A DNA stretch of 64,000 bases from Planococcus donghaensis MPA1U2 (GCF_000189395.1 NZ_AEPB01000064.1:16481-80480); one strand, 5' to 3'. Shown: positions 50,164 through 59,718, numbered from the stretch's first letter. The notes: generated from the sequence alone by a model not told the origin. Numbers and translations are program-made.

Positions 50164-51263
50164 GAGTTGTTTTATCTGGATATTATGGTTTCGACAACGT
50201 TGGAGACGAAGCAATTCTCTACGCCATTATCCATTCGTTAAAAGAGTACAATCCTAATATCGAAATTATGGTGTTATCCAATAAACCAGAAAAAACAGCC
50301 CAAACGTATCGCGTTCAAGCGGTAAATCGGTGGAGCTTGAAAGAAGTACGCGCTGCGATCAAGTCTTCTGATGGACTCATTAGTGGAGGCGGCAGTCTTC
50401 TTCAAGATAAAACCGGGCGCAAAAGCATTCCTTACTATGCCGGTGTGATGAAAATGGCTCAGCAATTGAAAAAGCCTGTATTCGTGTATGCACAAGGAAT
50501 GGGTCCAATCGATAGCAAAATCAACCAAATGATCGTTAAACATGTTCTAAACTCAGTAGAATTATTGACGGTACGGGACCAACAATCTAAACAATTGTTA
50601 GAAAAAATAGGGGTTGCTGCTCCGATTCAATTAGTACCTGATCCAGTTATGGGAATCGATGCGGAAAGTTTCCAAAGCAGCTGGCTTTCTCAGCAAGATT
50701 TTCAAGGGAGAGTCATTACGGTCTCAGTTCGTGACTGGGAAAATGACGACTTTGCTTTTCAAGAAATTGCTCGTGGGCTCGATCAATTAGCTGCTAAAGG
50801 AAGAGAAATCGTTTTTGTGCCTATGCATGGGAAACACGATTTCAAAACTTCTCAAAAAGTAGTTGAGTTGATGGAAACGAACGCTTATGTTGCGCCACAC
50901 GACAGCACGATTCAAGAAAAAATGGCCATCATCAAAGAGTCGGATGTGTTGTTCGGTATGCGATTGCACGCGTTAATTTTTGCGGCTGTTGGATATACGC
51001 CTTTTGTTGCGTTGTCTTATGACCCGAAAATCGATTCGTTTGCAGGTATTGTCAATCAGCCGGTTCTTGGTCATGTTGAGTCGAAAGATTGGAACGCGAC
51101 TGGCTTGGTGCATGCCATAGAAAAGATTCTTTCAAATTATCCGGATGAGCTTGAAAAAGTAAGAAAAGAAGTCAAGCCTCTTCAAGTAAGCGCAAACGAT
51201 ACAGCACGTGCCGTCATTGATTCAGTTAAACTATCGGCTGGAGTAAGGTTATCACAAAGTTAA
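50160..51263 (+). CDS. csaB: Polysaccharide pyruvyl transferase CsaB
   Basis: A 367-residue enzyme that adds ketal pyruvate to a ManNAc of secondary cell wall polysaccharide. In Bacillus anthracis and relatives this modification is the ligand of SLH domains. LSGYYGFDNVGDEAIL, GGGSLLQDKTG, VYAQGMGPI, SVRDWENDD and FGMRLHALIFA are typical. GTG start overlapping the DUF5693 stop, with GAGGTGGC upstream. Five SLH proteins lie nearby, so anchor and receptor synthesis are linked. Confidence 0.94.
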   Translation: MRVVLSGYYGFDNVGDEAILYAIIHSLKEYNPNIEIMVLSNKPEKTAQTYRVQAVNRWSLKEVRAAIKSSDGLISGGGSLLQDKTGRKSIPYYAGVMKMAQQLKKPVFVYAQGMGPIDSKINQMIVKHVLNSVELLTVRDQQSKQLLEKIGVAAPIQLVPDPVMGIDAESFQSSWLSQQDFQGRVITVSVRDWENDDFAFQEIARGLDQLAAKGREIVFVPMHGKHDFKTSQKVVELMETNAYVAPHDSTIQEKMAIIKESDVLFGMRLHALIFAAVGYTPFVALSYDPKIDSFAGIVNQPVLGHVESKDWNATGLVHAIEKILSNYPDELEKVRKEVKPLQVSANDTARAVIDSVKLSAGVRLSQS

Positions 51264-51274
51264 TCGAGTATTGA

Positions 51275-51322
51275 AAAACAGGCTGTCCAAAAGGGTTTTC
51301 TCTTTTGGACAGCCTGTTTTAT
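51275..51322. terminator. Bidirectional terminator between csaB and the acyltransferase
   Basis: 19-bp perfect stem AAAACAGGCTGTCCAAAAG / CTTTTGGACAGCCTGTTTT. It overlaps the stop of the convergent gene. Confidence 0.93.
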
Positions 51323-52458
51323 TTGGTCTTTATGTTCTTTTTAATATTCCACACTCGATTGCCTTGTCCAAAAAATACCCAGCTGTAGGGAACAAAATCA
51401 TACACTAACCGGACTAGGAACCAACTGCTGAAAAACGTGATAAAAAGAGTCAGCAGCTGCCACGAATGGAAAACAATCGGGGAACCTCCTGTTATAACTC
51501 TTTCTAAAATCATGAGAAAAAATGGGTGTATCAAGTACATACCAAAAGAAACCGCGCCGATTTCTGTAATAACTTTTTGCATACGAGCTAATTTCCAAGA
51601 TGCCATGAAATGAGCCACGATGAAAATTAACGCAGCTGCAAAAAAGGCGTGTGTGCTCCATGCAAACTCAGCAGTACGAGTGCTCCCCGTCCATTGATTT
51701 GTTCGGATTTCATAATAAATCGTAACGTAGAAATACAGCATGTATACATAACTCACTACAATTAACGCGATAAAAGGCCATACTTTTCGCCAATTGCCAA
51801 TCCAAGCTGCCACTTTTTCATAATAGACTCCAAGAAAAGCCCCGAAAAAATAAAACAGAAAATACGATAAGGCAACCGAACCTTTCGCGGGCACTTGAAG
51901 ATAAAATGAATTGATCAAAACCCATGTCCACTGAATGAGAAAACCGATCAAAATCGCATAGTTTCGAATAACAGCAAATCGTTGAAACAAGTAAAGAATG
52001 ATCGGAAACATTAAGTAAAACTGAACACTGACAAATACAAAATACAGATGACTATGTGCTTTACCGGTTACTAAATCAATTAAAAACTCCTTACCCATTT
52101 GAGAGGGGTCTGTATAAATTTGATAAAAATAAGCTTTAAAGAGAAAATAAAATACGGAAAAAACCACATACGGAACCAAAATATACAATAATCGCTTTTT
52201 ATAAAATTTACCGAATAAGCCAATCGATAATTTTCTTGGGTAATACGTATAAAACAAGACAAAACTGCTCAAAAAGAAAAATACAGGTGTTCCAAACTTC
52301 CCTGCAATATTAAAAAAATTATAAATGATAAAAGGGAGAGACTCTGGGGGACTGCTGACCAAACCAGTGGAAGATGAATGGACTGCAAACACTCCCAAGA
52401 GTGCAATGACCCGCGCATATTGAACTTCATCCAAATGCTTTCTTTCGAGTGATTTCAT
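51319..52458 (-). CDS. Acyltransferase 3 family membrane protein
   Basis: A 379-residue integral membrane protein with about ten helices of the acyltransferase 3 (OafA/WecH-like) fold. Near the N terminus, VQYARVIALLGVFAVHSSS contains the R...H pattern of the family, and FFFLSSFVL follows. It probably O-acetylates a cell-surface glycan; secondary wall polysaccharide is plausible given the neighbours. No extracellular SGNH domain is present. Confidence 0.85.
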   Translation of the reverse strand: MKSLERKHLDEVQYARVIALLGVFAVHSSSTGLVSSPPESLPFIIYNFFNIAGKFGTPVFFFLSSFVLFYTYYPRKLSIGLFGKFYKKRLLYILVPYVVFSVFYFLFKAYFYQIYTDPSQMGKEFLIDLVTGKAHSHLYFVFVSVQFYLMFPIILYLFQRFAVIRNYAILIGFLIQWTWVLINSFYLQVPAKGSVALSYFLFYFFGAFLGVYYEKVAAWIGNWRKVWPFIALIVVSYVYMLYFYVTIYYEIRTNQWTGSTRTAEFAWSTHAFFAAALIFIVAHFMASWKLARMQKVITEIGAVSFGMYLIHPFFLMILERVITGGSPIVFHSWQLLTLFITFFSSWFLVRLVYDFVPYSWVFFGQGNRVWNIKKNIKTK

Positions 52459-52765
52459 ATCGTTACCGCACTTTCTTTACAATGAATTATTTTTAAAATA
52501 TCAGTTTTATATTACCACGTTTTAACGCAGTAATTGGCGTAATGGCAGATTACATTTCTGTAAAGAATGTAAAGAGAATGTGTTGTAATTAGATAAGTTT
52601 GAATAATGCTATTGTTGAATAAAATTTGTCGTGCTACACTAAAAATGAATGATTTCGCTCGGTAATTGGATGTTTTTCCTATTTTTGTAATGTAGATGTA
52701 CCTAGGACACAATATCCACATAAGGTTTGAGCGGATAGTTCAAAAAAATCAGAGGATGGTGTCGA

Positions 52766-54937
52766 ATGAAGGGGAAAATGTTTAAATCAGCAGTTGCAAT
52801 TGCACTGACGGCGAGTGTAGTAGGGGTTCAATCACCTGAAACAGCACAAGCAGCAGCAGGGGATTTTGAACTGACGATTATGCACACAAATGATACCCAC
52901 GGAAATTTAGACAAAGTAGCAAATCGTGTATCACTAGTAAAGAAAATTCGTTCAGAACAGCCCAATAATTTATTGCTTGATGCAGGTGATGTATTTTCTG
53001 GAACGCTTTACTTTAATACATTTGAAGGCCAGGCAGATTTAACGTTCATGAATTTGATGAAATACGATGCCATGACATTCGGCAACCATGAATTTGATTT
53101 AGGAGCTAGCGAGCGTGGACATAAATCTCTTGCTGAATTTGTTGAGGGTGCTGAGTTTCCGCTTGTAGCAGCAAACGTAGATTTTTCAGGAGACACGGAC
53201 ATGTCTCCGCTTCAAAACAATACGTATTCAAGTGAATACAATGACGGGGAAATCTACAACGGCATCGTCAAAGAAGTTGATGGGGAGAAAATTGGGATTT
53301 TCGGTTTGACAACAGAAGAAACCGCTTCAATTTCAAGTCCTGGAAACATTACATTCTCTAATTACGTAGAAGCTGCAAAAGAAGCTGTAGCAGAATTTGA
53401 AAGCCAAGGCATTAACAAAATTGTTGCTGTAACACATATTGGTTTTGATGATTCATCAGAATTCGATAACGATCAATTACTTGCTGAAGAAGTAGAAGGA
53501 ATTGACGTCATTGTGGGCGGCCATACACATAAAAAAATCGAAGAACCATTTGTTTATACAGGAAATACAGATCCAACAGTAATCGTTCAAGCTAACGAAT
53601 ACAATAAATTCCTCGGACAATTAGATTTAACATTTGATGAAGATGGGGTTATTACTTCACAACTTGGAAAATTACACGAAGTAGGAGCAAAAGACGTGGT
53701 TGCAGATGAAGAGGCTGCTGAACTTTTAGCACCTTACGCGGCAGAGATCGAAGAGTTAAAAAATCAATCTACGGGGGCAACAGCAGAAGTTTTCCTTAAC
53801 GGTGGGCGTAACGAAGGTGGAGTACGTGCTTCTGAGACAAACCTTGGAAACTTGATTGCAGATGGTATGTTAGCAGCAGCGAAGAAAATTGATTCGGATA
53901 CAGTGATGGCCGTTCAAAACGGTGGCGGTATCCGTGCATCGATTAACGTTGGTGACATCACAGTAGGCGAAGTATTAACAACAATGCCATTTGGTAACTC
54001 ATTGGCGATTATGAACCTAACAGGGGCAGAATTGAAAACGGCTCTTGAACATAGTGTTCGTCAATTCCCAGCTGAAAATGGTGGATTCTTGCACGTAGCA
54101 GGAATGCAATTCTCGTTTGATGCGACAAAACCAGCTGGCTCACGTGTGACTGAAGTCAAAGTTAAAAATGGCGACACATACACAGCCTTAAACGTGAACA
54201 AATCATATAAAGTGGCAACAAACACATTTACTGCTAAAGGCGGCGACGGCTTTGCATCATTCGAAGCAGCTTACAAAGCGGGTCGTGTAAGTGAGCCAGG
54301 AAACATCGATTATGAAATGTTTATCGATCACGTAAACTCGTTAGACCAAGTAAAACCGATGATTGAAAACCGCATTAACGCAGTTACGCCAATCACGGAT
54401 GTAGCGACTGATCGTTGGTCATACCCGTACATTAACGATGTATACCACAGAAACATTTTCAAAGGAACAAGCGAAACAACATTCTCACCTAAGCGTGAAT
54501 TGACGCGTTGGGAAGCAGCAACGATTATCTCGCGTTTGATGAAACTGGATCCAGAAAAAGCTTCAGCATCACCATTTACGGATATTTCAGACTTACCACT
54601 TGAGCGTCAAAAAGAAATCAATGCCGTATTTGCTGAAGGCTATGTAACAGGCAAAACAGCAACAACGTTTAACCCGCGTGAAAAAATCTCGCGTGCTCAT
54701 TTCGCATTGATGGTAAGCCGTGTATATGAAAAAGTTAACGGCGATTACAAAGTAGACAAATACGCTCCGTATTCAGATTACGGCCAGCACAATGCTGAAA
54801 CAAAAGAAGCGATTACATTACTACATGAACTTGGAATCGTACAAGGCTATAACGGCAAATTCATGCCATCTAAGTTCACGACAAGAGAAGAAACAGCTAA
54901 AATGGTTTCATTATTCGCACCACACACAACAAAATAA
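52766..54937 (+). CDS. Secreted 5'-nucleotidase with three SLH domains
   Basis: A 723-residue exported enzyme. Signal peptide about 1-30 (ends AQAAA). The metallophosphoesterase domain (about 33-275) has IMHTNDTHGNLDKV, LLLDAGDVFSGT, FGNHEFD, VTHIGFD and VGGHTHK. The 5'-nucleotidase C domain (about 320-515) has NLIADGMLAAAK and QNGGGIRASINVGDIT. Three SLH domains (about 545-720) follow, with TRWE, SRAH and TREE motifs. It releases phosphate from extracellular nucleotides at the wall. The 307-base gap upstream is A+T-rich; TGTAAA-type hexamers at 52559, 52568 and 52579 may be regulatory. Confidence 0.93.
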   Translation: MKGKMFKSAVAIALTASVVGVQSPETAQAAAGDFELTIMHTNDTHGNLDKVANRVSLVKKIRSEQPNNLLLDAGDVFSGTLYFNTFEGQADLTFMNLMKYDAMTFGNHEFDLGASERGHKSLAEFVEGAEFPLVAANVDFSGDTDMSPLQNNTYSSEYNDGEIYNGIVKEVDGEKIGIFGLTTEETASISSPGNITFSNYVEAAKEAVAEFESQGINKIVAVTHIGFDDSSEFDNDQLLAEEVEGIDVIVGGHTHKKIEEPFVYTGNTDPTVIVQANEYNKFLGQLDLTFDEDGVITSQLGKLHEVGAKDVVADEEAAELLAPYAAEIEELKNQSTGATAEVFLNGGRNEGGVRASETNLGNLIADGMLAAAKKIDSDTVMAVQNGGGIRASINVGDITVGEVLTTMPFGNSLAIMNLTGAELKTALEHSVRQFPAENGGFLHVAGMQFSFDATKPAGSRVTEVKVKNGDTYTALNVNKSYKVATNTFTAKGGDGFASFEAAYKAGRVSEPGNIDYEMFIDHVNSLDQVKPMIENRINAVTPITDVATDRWSYPYINDVYHRNIFKGTSETTFSPKRELTRWEAATIISRLMKLDPEKASASPFTDISDLPLERQKEINAVFAEGYVTGKTATTFNPREKISRAHFALMVSRVYEKVNGDYKVDKYAPYSDYGQHNAETKEAITLLHELGIVQGYNGKFMPSKFTTREETAKMVSLFAPHTTK

Positions 54938-54951
54938 GCACTAAACAAAGC

Positions 54952-54995
54952 AACCCCCATACTCGGCAGCAATTAGCCGAGTATGGGGGTTTTTG
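54952..54995 (+). terminator. Intrinsic terminator
   Basis: 15-bp perfect stem AACCCCCATACTCGG / CCGAGTATGGGGGTT followed by TTTT. Confidence 0.94.
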
Positions 54996-55049
54996 ATTGT
55001 GTTCTTTAAAACAGTAAAGAATGAGGCTTTATAAAGGTATGTAGCAAAC

Positions 55050-55123
55050 CGGCGGAGACTCCAGCGGGATTTCGGCGCAAGCCCGCCGGAAAGCAGAGCT
55101 GTTTTGCGGAATAGCAACCTTTA
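55050..55123. repeat. Fragment of GC-rich repeat (family 2)
   Basis: GGCGGAGACTCCAGCGGGAT followed by AGCCCGCCGGAAAGC resembles the ends of the 59.4-59.9 kb elements (GGAGTCT...CCGCGGAAAGC) with its centre missing. The stretch 55124-55260 after it shows nothing recognised. Confidence 0.5.
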
Positions 55124-55315
55124 GTTTATTCAACAAAAATTGCGTTTCGCCACCTTGTGATTCGGATACTGGATCAACCAGAGTGATTCGTTGCTATCCT
55201 CACATAATTTCTTATATTAATAGGTAAGAGGATAATCATAACCAAAAGAGGTTATTGGTGAATCTTTCAAAAGAGAACCAAACACTAGCGAAGGCGCGTC
55301 CACGGGGTAGGCGAA

Positions 55316-55348
55316 GCGAGAAGACAGGTGGTCTTCCTGGCTTCTCGC
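55316..55348. repeat. Strong GC-rich hairpin within an unexplained intergenic block
   Basis: GCGAGAAGaCAGG / CCTGgCTTCTCGC with a 7-nt loop, inside a higher-GC block (55285-55388) unlike its surroundings. The block contains no gene with a ribosome site. Confidence 0.6.
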
Positions 55349-55388
55349 GAGAGCCATCCCCAAAGCGACCGGAGCGATGGATTCCCAC

Positions 55389-55435
55389 AAAAAAACTGTA
55401 GACCACTCGAATAAATCGAGTTTGTCTACAGTCTG
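55389..55435 (-). terminator. Terminator of the LTA synthase gene
   Basis: ACTGTAGAC...CTCGA / TCGAG...GTCTACAGT with seven T residues on the minus strand. A second hairpin AGCGGAG/CTCCGCT lies at 55436-55457. Confidence 0.88.
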
Positions 55436-55460
55436 AGCGGAGCACATAGGCTCCGCTTTC

Positions 55461-57338
55461 TTACTGCTCAGGCAAGCTTTCCATATACTCATCTGACAGC
55501 TTTTCAAGCTGCAAAATGCGATCGTAATCGTCACGGTATTGCTCATAATCCTCAACCGCTTTATCCGTTTCTAAATCATACGCGTTGCCATCATCAAAGT
55601 CTTTTTCAGGAATAAACAAGACCTCATCATTCCAAAACGACCCGATAGGCAAATAATAACGCGCTCCAAGCAAGTTGCTGTCGTGATTCAACAAATCTTG
55701 TCCGAATACAATTTGTTCATTCAAGGAAATCCCTAGCAAATTCGCAAGCGTCGGCATCATATCAAGCTGCCCACTCGTTTTTTCGAAAGTCTGTCCTTCA
55801 TCCGTAATTCCTGGTGCATGAATGATAAACGGTACATTTAACCGATCCATCGTCCGGTATTCACGACCAAGCAATTCGCTTACTAAATCAACATCGTTTT
55901 CACTAATAGCACTTTGTTGAAGACCAAAATGATCCCCGTATATTGCAATAACGGAATTTTCATAAATGCCTTCCTGTTTTAATTCTTCGATAAAGTCATT
56001 AATGACCGTATCCATATAATTGATCGACACTAAATAATCGCCCGTTAACGAGTTGTTAAAACGCTCAGGAAGCTCTAATTGCCGATCAGCTTCAGGTAAT
56101 GTAAATGGGTGGTGACTGGTTAAGCCGATCAGCTGTGCATAAAATGGTTGATCGTTGACATGATGACCACGTAAAATCGGTAACGCTTTTTCAAACATCA
56201 CGCGGTCAGAAGGCCCAATGCCAATGACGTCGTCTTTTCCGAAAAATTCCCCGTAGTAATAATTGCCGATTCCAAGAGCCGGGTACAATTCATCACGGTT
56301 CCAAAAGCTAATATCGTCTGCGTGGAACGTCAAAGTTTTATAATTTTCAGCAGTCAACAAACGTGGCAAACTCGGAAATTTTTTATTGCCAAAGGTTTGA
56401 GACGTTGGATTGAACGCAACTGGGTAAAGCGATGTGTTCAATATAAATTCAGCATCTGACGTGTTTCCAGGCCCTGTTTGTTGGGCCGTATTAGGAAAAT
56501 AAAAACTTTCATCAAGCAGTTTGTTCAAATGCGGCGTAACTTCGGTGCCATCAACATCTAAACCGACTGGGAAGTTTTGCATAGACTCTACTTGAATGAC
56601 GATTAAATTCCGCCCTTCTGCGGCGTTAAAATAATTGCGCTCTTCTTCTGGGACAATTTCCAACTCTTTAATGCGGTTAATCTCTTCTTTTAACTCGGCT
56701 AAATTGTCTACAGAAACATTGGTTTCAATGGCGGTTAAGTTTTCAGGCCCATAATAAATCTCCAAAGCAGAGTAGTTTAAAATGCCTTTTTCTTGTGCCG
56801 CAATGACATTGTTCGAAATTGCTTCATCTTTATGAAGGTTAAAGTTGACTGCCGATACACCGACGCCTAAAACCAACAAAACCGCTAAAATGATTTTTCG
56901 GTTGAGTTGTAAAGCCGGCAAAGGGTATTTTTTGAAAACTAGTAACACAAGTAAGAACACCAAGTCTAAGAAAAATAACAAGTAAATGGGTTCTAATAAT
57001 GCCGATACACTTTCATTGATCGTGCCCACTTGACCTAGCTGGAAAAGAGCAAAATACGTAACGATTCTCCCGAAAAATGAATAATAAAGAATGACGGCTA
57101 AAAACAAAATAGAAAAGAGGGTGTTGAGTATCAAGTAAAGCACCGGTTTCCAACTTGGTTTTGCCAACTCAAACAAGGAAGTGAAGATCAAAATATAGCT
57201 CAATTCCAAAACGATTGTTTGAGTCAATTCTATTTCTTGGAACAGTAAATAACGCAAAAATAAAGCTTTTAAAAAAATAATACCGGTAAAAATAAAAAAA
57301 TGACTTTTGGATAAATTTAATAAAAATGAATTTTTCAT
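55461..57338 (-). CDS. Lipoteichoic acid synthase family protein (LtaS-like)
   Basis: A 625-residue membrane protein. Five N-terminal helices (about 10-190) anchor an extracellular sulfatase-fold domain (about 245-600) that polymerises glycerol phosphate from phosphatidylglycerol. VIQVESMQNF carries the metal Glu, QTGPGNTSDAEF the nucleophile Thr293, and YGDHFGLQ the metal Asp-His. The ATG at 57338 has AGGTGG upstream; the frame remains open to 57473 without support. Bacillales encode several paralogues (LtaS, YfnI, YqgS, YvgJ), so the exact one is uncertain. It is divergent from the FAD enzyme. Confidence 0.9.
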   Translation of the reverse strand: MKNSFLLNLSKSHFFIFTGIIFLKALFLRYLLFQEIELTQTIVLELSYILIFTSLFELAKPSWKPVLYLILNTLFSILFLAVILYYSFFGRIVTYFALFQLGQVGTINESVSALLEPIYLLFFLDLVFLLVLLVFKKYPLPALQLNRKIILAVLLVLGVGVSAVNFNLHKDEAISNNVIAAQEKGILNYSALEIYYGPENLTAIETNVSVDNLAELKEEINRIKELEIVPEEERNYFNAAEGRNLIVIQVESMQNFPVGLDVDGTEVTPHLNKLLDESFYFPNTAQQTGPGNTSDAEFILNTSLYPVAFNPTSQTFGNKKFPSLPRLLTAENYKTLTFHADDISFWNRDELYPALGIGNYYYGEFFGKDDVIGIGPSDRVMFEKALPILRGHHVNDQPFYAQLIGLTSHHPFTLPEADRQLELPERFNNSLTGDYLVSINYMDTVINDFIEELKQEGIYENSVIAIYGDHFGLQQSAISENDVDLVSELLGREYRTMDRLNVPFIIHAPGITDEGQTFEKTSGQLDMMPTLANLLGISLNEQIVFGQDLLNHDSNLLGARYYLPIGSFWNDEVLFIPEKDFDDGNAYDLETDKAVEDYEQYRDDYDRILQLEKLSDEYMESLPEQ

Positions 57339-57519
57339 AAAGAACCACCTAATGACTTGGATTTGCTGTGATTTCCTTAGGCATAACAAGGAAATTATAA
57401 AGTACAAAGCTATTGTATATTCTAGGGAAAATTTACAAGAAGTCAACAATTCCAAAGAAATACATTGAAACAAAGGAAGATATTTGGTAACGTTATGGGA
57501 ATCTATGTAAAAAAAGAAT

Positions 57520-59355
57520 GTGAGTGTGAAAAAGATGAAAAAAGCGATAATGTTAATTGCTATGTTGGCAGTTATCAGTATAGGAGCGGTTCTTGTAGTA
57601 AACGCTTTTACAGGGGAAGAAGCGGAATCACCAAACTCTTATGATGTTGTGGTGTTGAGCGGGGAACCAGAAGGTATTGTTGCAGCCATTTCTTCTGCAC
57701 GCAACGGCATGCGAACGGTGTTGATCGTTGGCGAAGAAGATATTGGCGGATTGATGACTTCGGGCATGTTGAACTTTTTAGATGTTAGCTCGGATCAAAA
57801 CGGTAACCCCGCGAATACAGGAATTTTCCAAGAATGGCATAAAAAAGTAGGCGGGAAAATTGGCTTTGATATTGGTGAAGCTCGAGCTGCTTTTTTAGAA
57901 ATGATGGAAAAAGAAAAGAATTTAACTTTACTTGAAGGGGTCGAATTATCAGACGTCATTAAAGATGGAAAAGCATTAACGGCACTAGAAATTACGAATC
58001 GTTCAGGTGAAAAACAAACCATTCAAGCCAAACGATTTATCGATAGCTCAAAAGATGCCGATTTGGCCGTTGCAGCTGGAGCTCCATATTTTATCGGTGG
58101 ACGTGATATCGGCATGGAAGATAAAAAGATGGCCGTTACGTTAATGTTCCATTTTAGCAATATCGATTGGGATCAAGTAATCCAAGCTGCAGACGAAGGT
58201 GTTTTCGGAGGTGGCGGGATTAATGGCAACGTGGCATGGGGCTTTAGTGAACTACACGATGCTTATACACCTCATTTTCCAGAACTAACGCGTTTGCGGG
58301 GCTTAAATATTGTGCGAGAAAACGATGGCAGTGTCATCATTAACGCACTCCAAATTTTCGGTATTGATGGTCTAGATGAAAACGAAAAACAAAAAGCCAT
58401 TGAAATCGGGAAAACAGAAACCCAATACATACTTGCATACTTAAAAGAAAACTTCCCAGGATTTGAAAACGCTGAAATAGCCAGTTACCCGGATCAACTG
58501 TATATTCGAGAAACAGTTCACGTTCAATCTGAGTACCAATTGCCACTAAGCGATGTGTGGGAAAACAAAGACCATTGGGACAGAATCGGTTTTGGCGCAT
58601 ATCCAGTAGACGTTCAAGCCACTTCAACGAACGACTATGGTTATGTGTACGGCAAACCCGTTCAATACGCAATTCCATTTCGTTCACTCGTACCATTAGA
58701 AGTTGAAAACTTACTCGTGGCCAGCAAAGCTTCAGGTTATAGTTCGTTAGCTGCTGCAAGTGCGCGCGTTTTACCAGCCGGCATGACAGCTGGCCAAGCA
58801 GCAGGAGCTGCCGCTGCCATTTCGATCAATGAAGAAAAGAGCTACCGCGACATGGCAGCTGACCAACAATTGATCGAACAATTGCAAGCCAAGCTGAAAG
58901 TTCAAGGAGCAAACCTGTACGCCTTTGAAGAGTCGTTTCCTTATGAAGGCGAGTGGTTTTACCCAGGCATTCGTACGTTACTAAATTACGGTTTAGTTGT
59001 TGGAGGCTACGAAAACCAGTTGCCTGTTGAAAAAACGATGAAAGAAATTTCGTTTGCCAATATTTTGAGCAACGGTGTTCAGCGCATCACCAATGCAGAG
59101 GCAGAAGCGTTACAAGAAAATCTTGATGTGTTCCGCTCAACGATTACAGAAGAACAAGAATTGACAAGAAACAAAGCGGCACAAATGGTTCTTGCCCTGC
59201 ACGGCGTAGAAGTAGAAGAGCAAGCTGCGTGGGAAGCTTTAGCAGAACGCAATTTAACAGATGATGTAATCTCTGAAAAATTGGATGAAAACAAAAGCTT
59301 AACCGGTGCAGAAGCGTATTATTTAGCAGGTATTGTGTTAGAAGATATTCAATAA
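57520..59355 (+). CDS. Exported FAD-dependent oxidoreductase
   Basis: A 611-residue protein with an N-terminal hydrophobic segment (about 8-30) serving as signal or anchor. A FAD-binding Rossmann region follows (DVVVLSGEPEGIVAAISSARNGMRTVLIVGEEDIGGLMTSG), then RFIDSSKDADLAVAAGAPY, and a C-terminal FAD motif NLLVASKASGYSSLAAASARVLPAGMTAGQAAGAAAA. This fits the FAD_oxidored family of unknown substrate. Residues about 488-535 (FYPGIRTLLNYGLVVGGYEN) resemble a degenerate SLH repeat. The start is uncertain: GTG 57520, GTG 57526 and ATG 57535 are in frame with no clear ribosome site. Confidence 0.82.
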   Translation: MSVKKMKKAIMLIAMLAVISIGAVLVVNAFTGEEAESPNSYDVVVLSGEPEGIVAAISSARNGMRTVLIVGEEDIGGLMTSGMLNFLDVSSDQNGNPANTGIFQEWHKKVGGKIGFDIGEARAAFLEMMEKEKNLTLLEGVELSDVIKDGKALTALEITNRSGEKQTIQAKRFIDSSKDADLAVAAGAPYFIGGRDIGMEDKKMAVTLMFHFSNIDWDQVIQAADEGVFGGGGINGNVAWGFSELHDAYTPHFPELTRLRGLNIVRENDGSVIINALQIFGIDGLDENEKQKAIEIGKTETQYILAYLKENFPGFENAEIASYPDQLYIRETVHVQSEYQLPLSDVWENKDHWDRIGFGAYPVDVQATSTNDYGYVYGKPVQYAIPFRSLVPLEVENLLVASKASGYSSLAAASARVLPAGMTAGQAAGAAAAISINEEKSYRDMAADQQLIEQLQAKLKVQGANLYAFEESFPYEGEWFYPGIRTLLNYGLVVGGYENQLPVEKTMKEISFANILSNGVQRITNAEAEALQENLDVFRSTITEEQELTRNKAAQMVLALHGVEVEEQAAWEALAERNLTDDVISEKLDENKSLTGAEAYYLAGIVLEDIQ

Positions 59356-59358
59356 TCA

Positions 59359-59388
59359 AAAACCCAGTTCTTGAGAACTGGGTTTTAG
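59359..59388 (+). terminator. Intrinsic terminator
   Basis: 13-bp perfect stem AAAACCCAGTTCT / AGAACTGGGTTTT with a 2-nt loop. Confidence 0.88.
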
Positions 59389-59431
59389 ACTGGAGACAAA
59401 GCCTTATTAAACTGAATAGTGATGGCTAGTC

Positions 59432-59623
59432 TTCAATTGAGCTGGCCACTTCGCTTTCCGTGGGCTCAGCTTCAGTCTCCTCGTCACTGAAAACCCATGC
59501 TCCTGCATCGCTGCGCTAGCTTCGTCGCAAAAGCTTGTCCTCGCAGGCTTCGGCCAATGCTATTCCTGCGGGGTCTTCAGCTTTCGCTCTCCCACAGGAG
59601 TCTTCGTGGCCAACCCAATTGAA
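59432..59623. repeat. GC-rich inverted-repeat element (family 2), copy 1
   Basis: A 192-bp block closed by TTCAATTGaGcTGGCCAC (59432-59449) and GTGGCCAaCcCAATTGAA (59606-59623). Inside are CTTTCCGTGGGC, CTCCTCGTC, CCTGCGGGGTCTTCAGC and CACAGGAGTCTTCG. This kind of element is, from memory, common in Bacillales genomes; it encodes no protein. Confidence 0.75.
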
Positions 59624-59718
59624 GGCTTCTTGCTACGAATAAAGTGAGGTTCTTTAGTACGCTTCATATTAAAAGTAACTTATGAAAAGGTTTTTCTCTA
59701 CTCACTCCAGGATTCGGA

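Noticed and set aside
57339-57473. N-terminal extension of the LTA synthase
   Set aside because: ATG 57338 has AGGTGG at proper spacing and begins just before the first membrane helix, as in the family.
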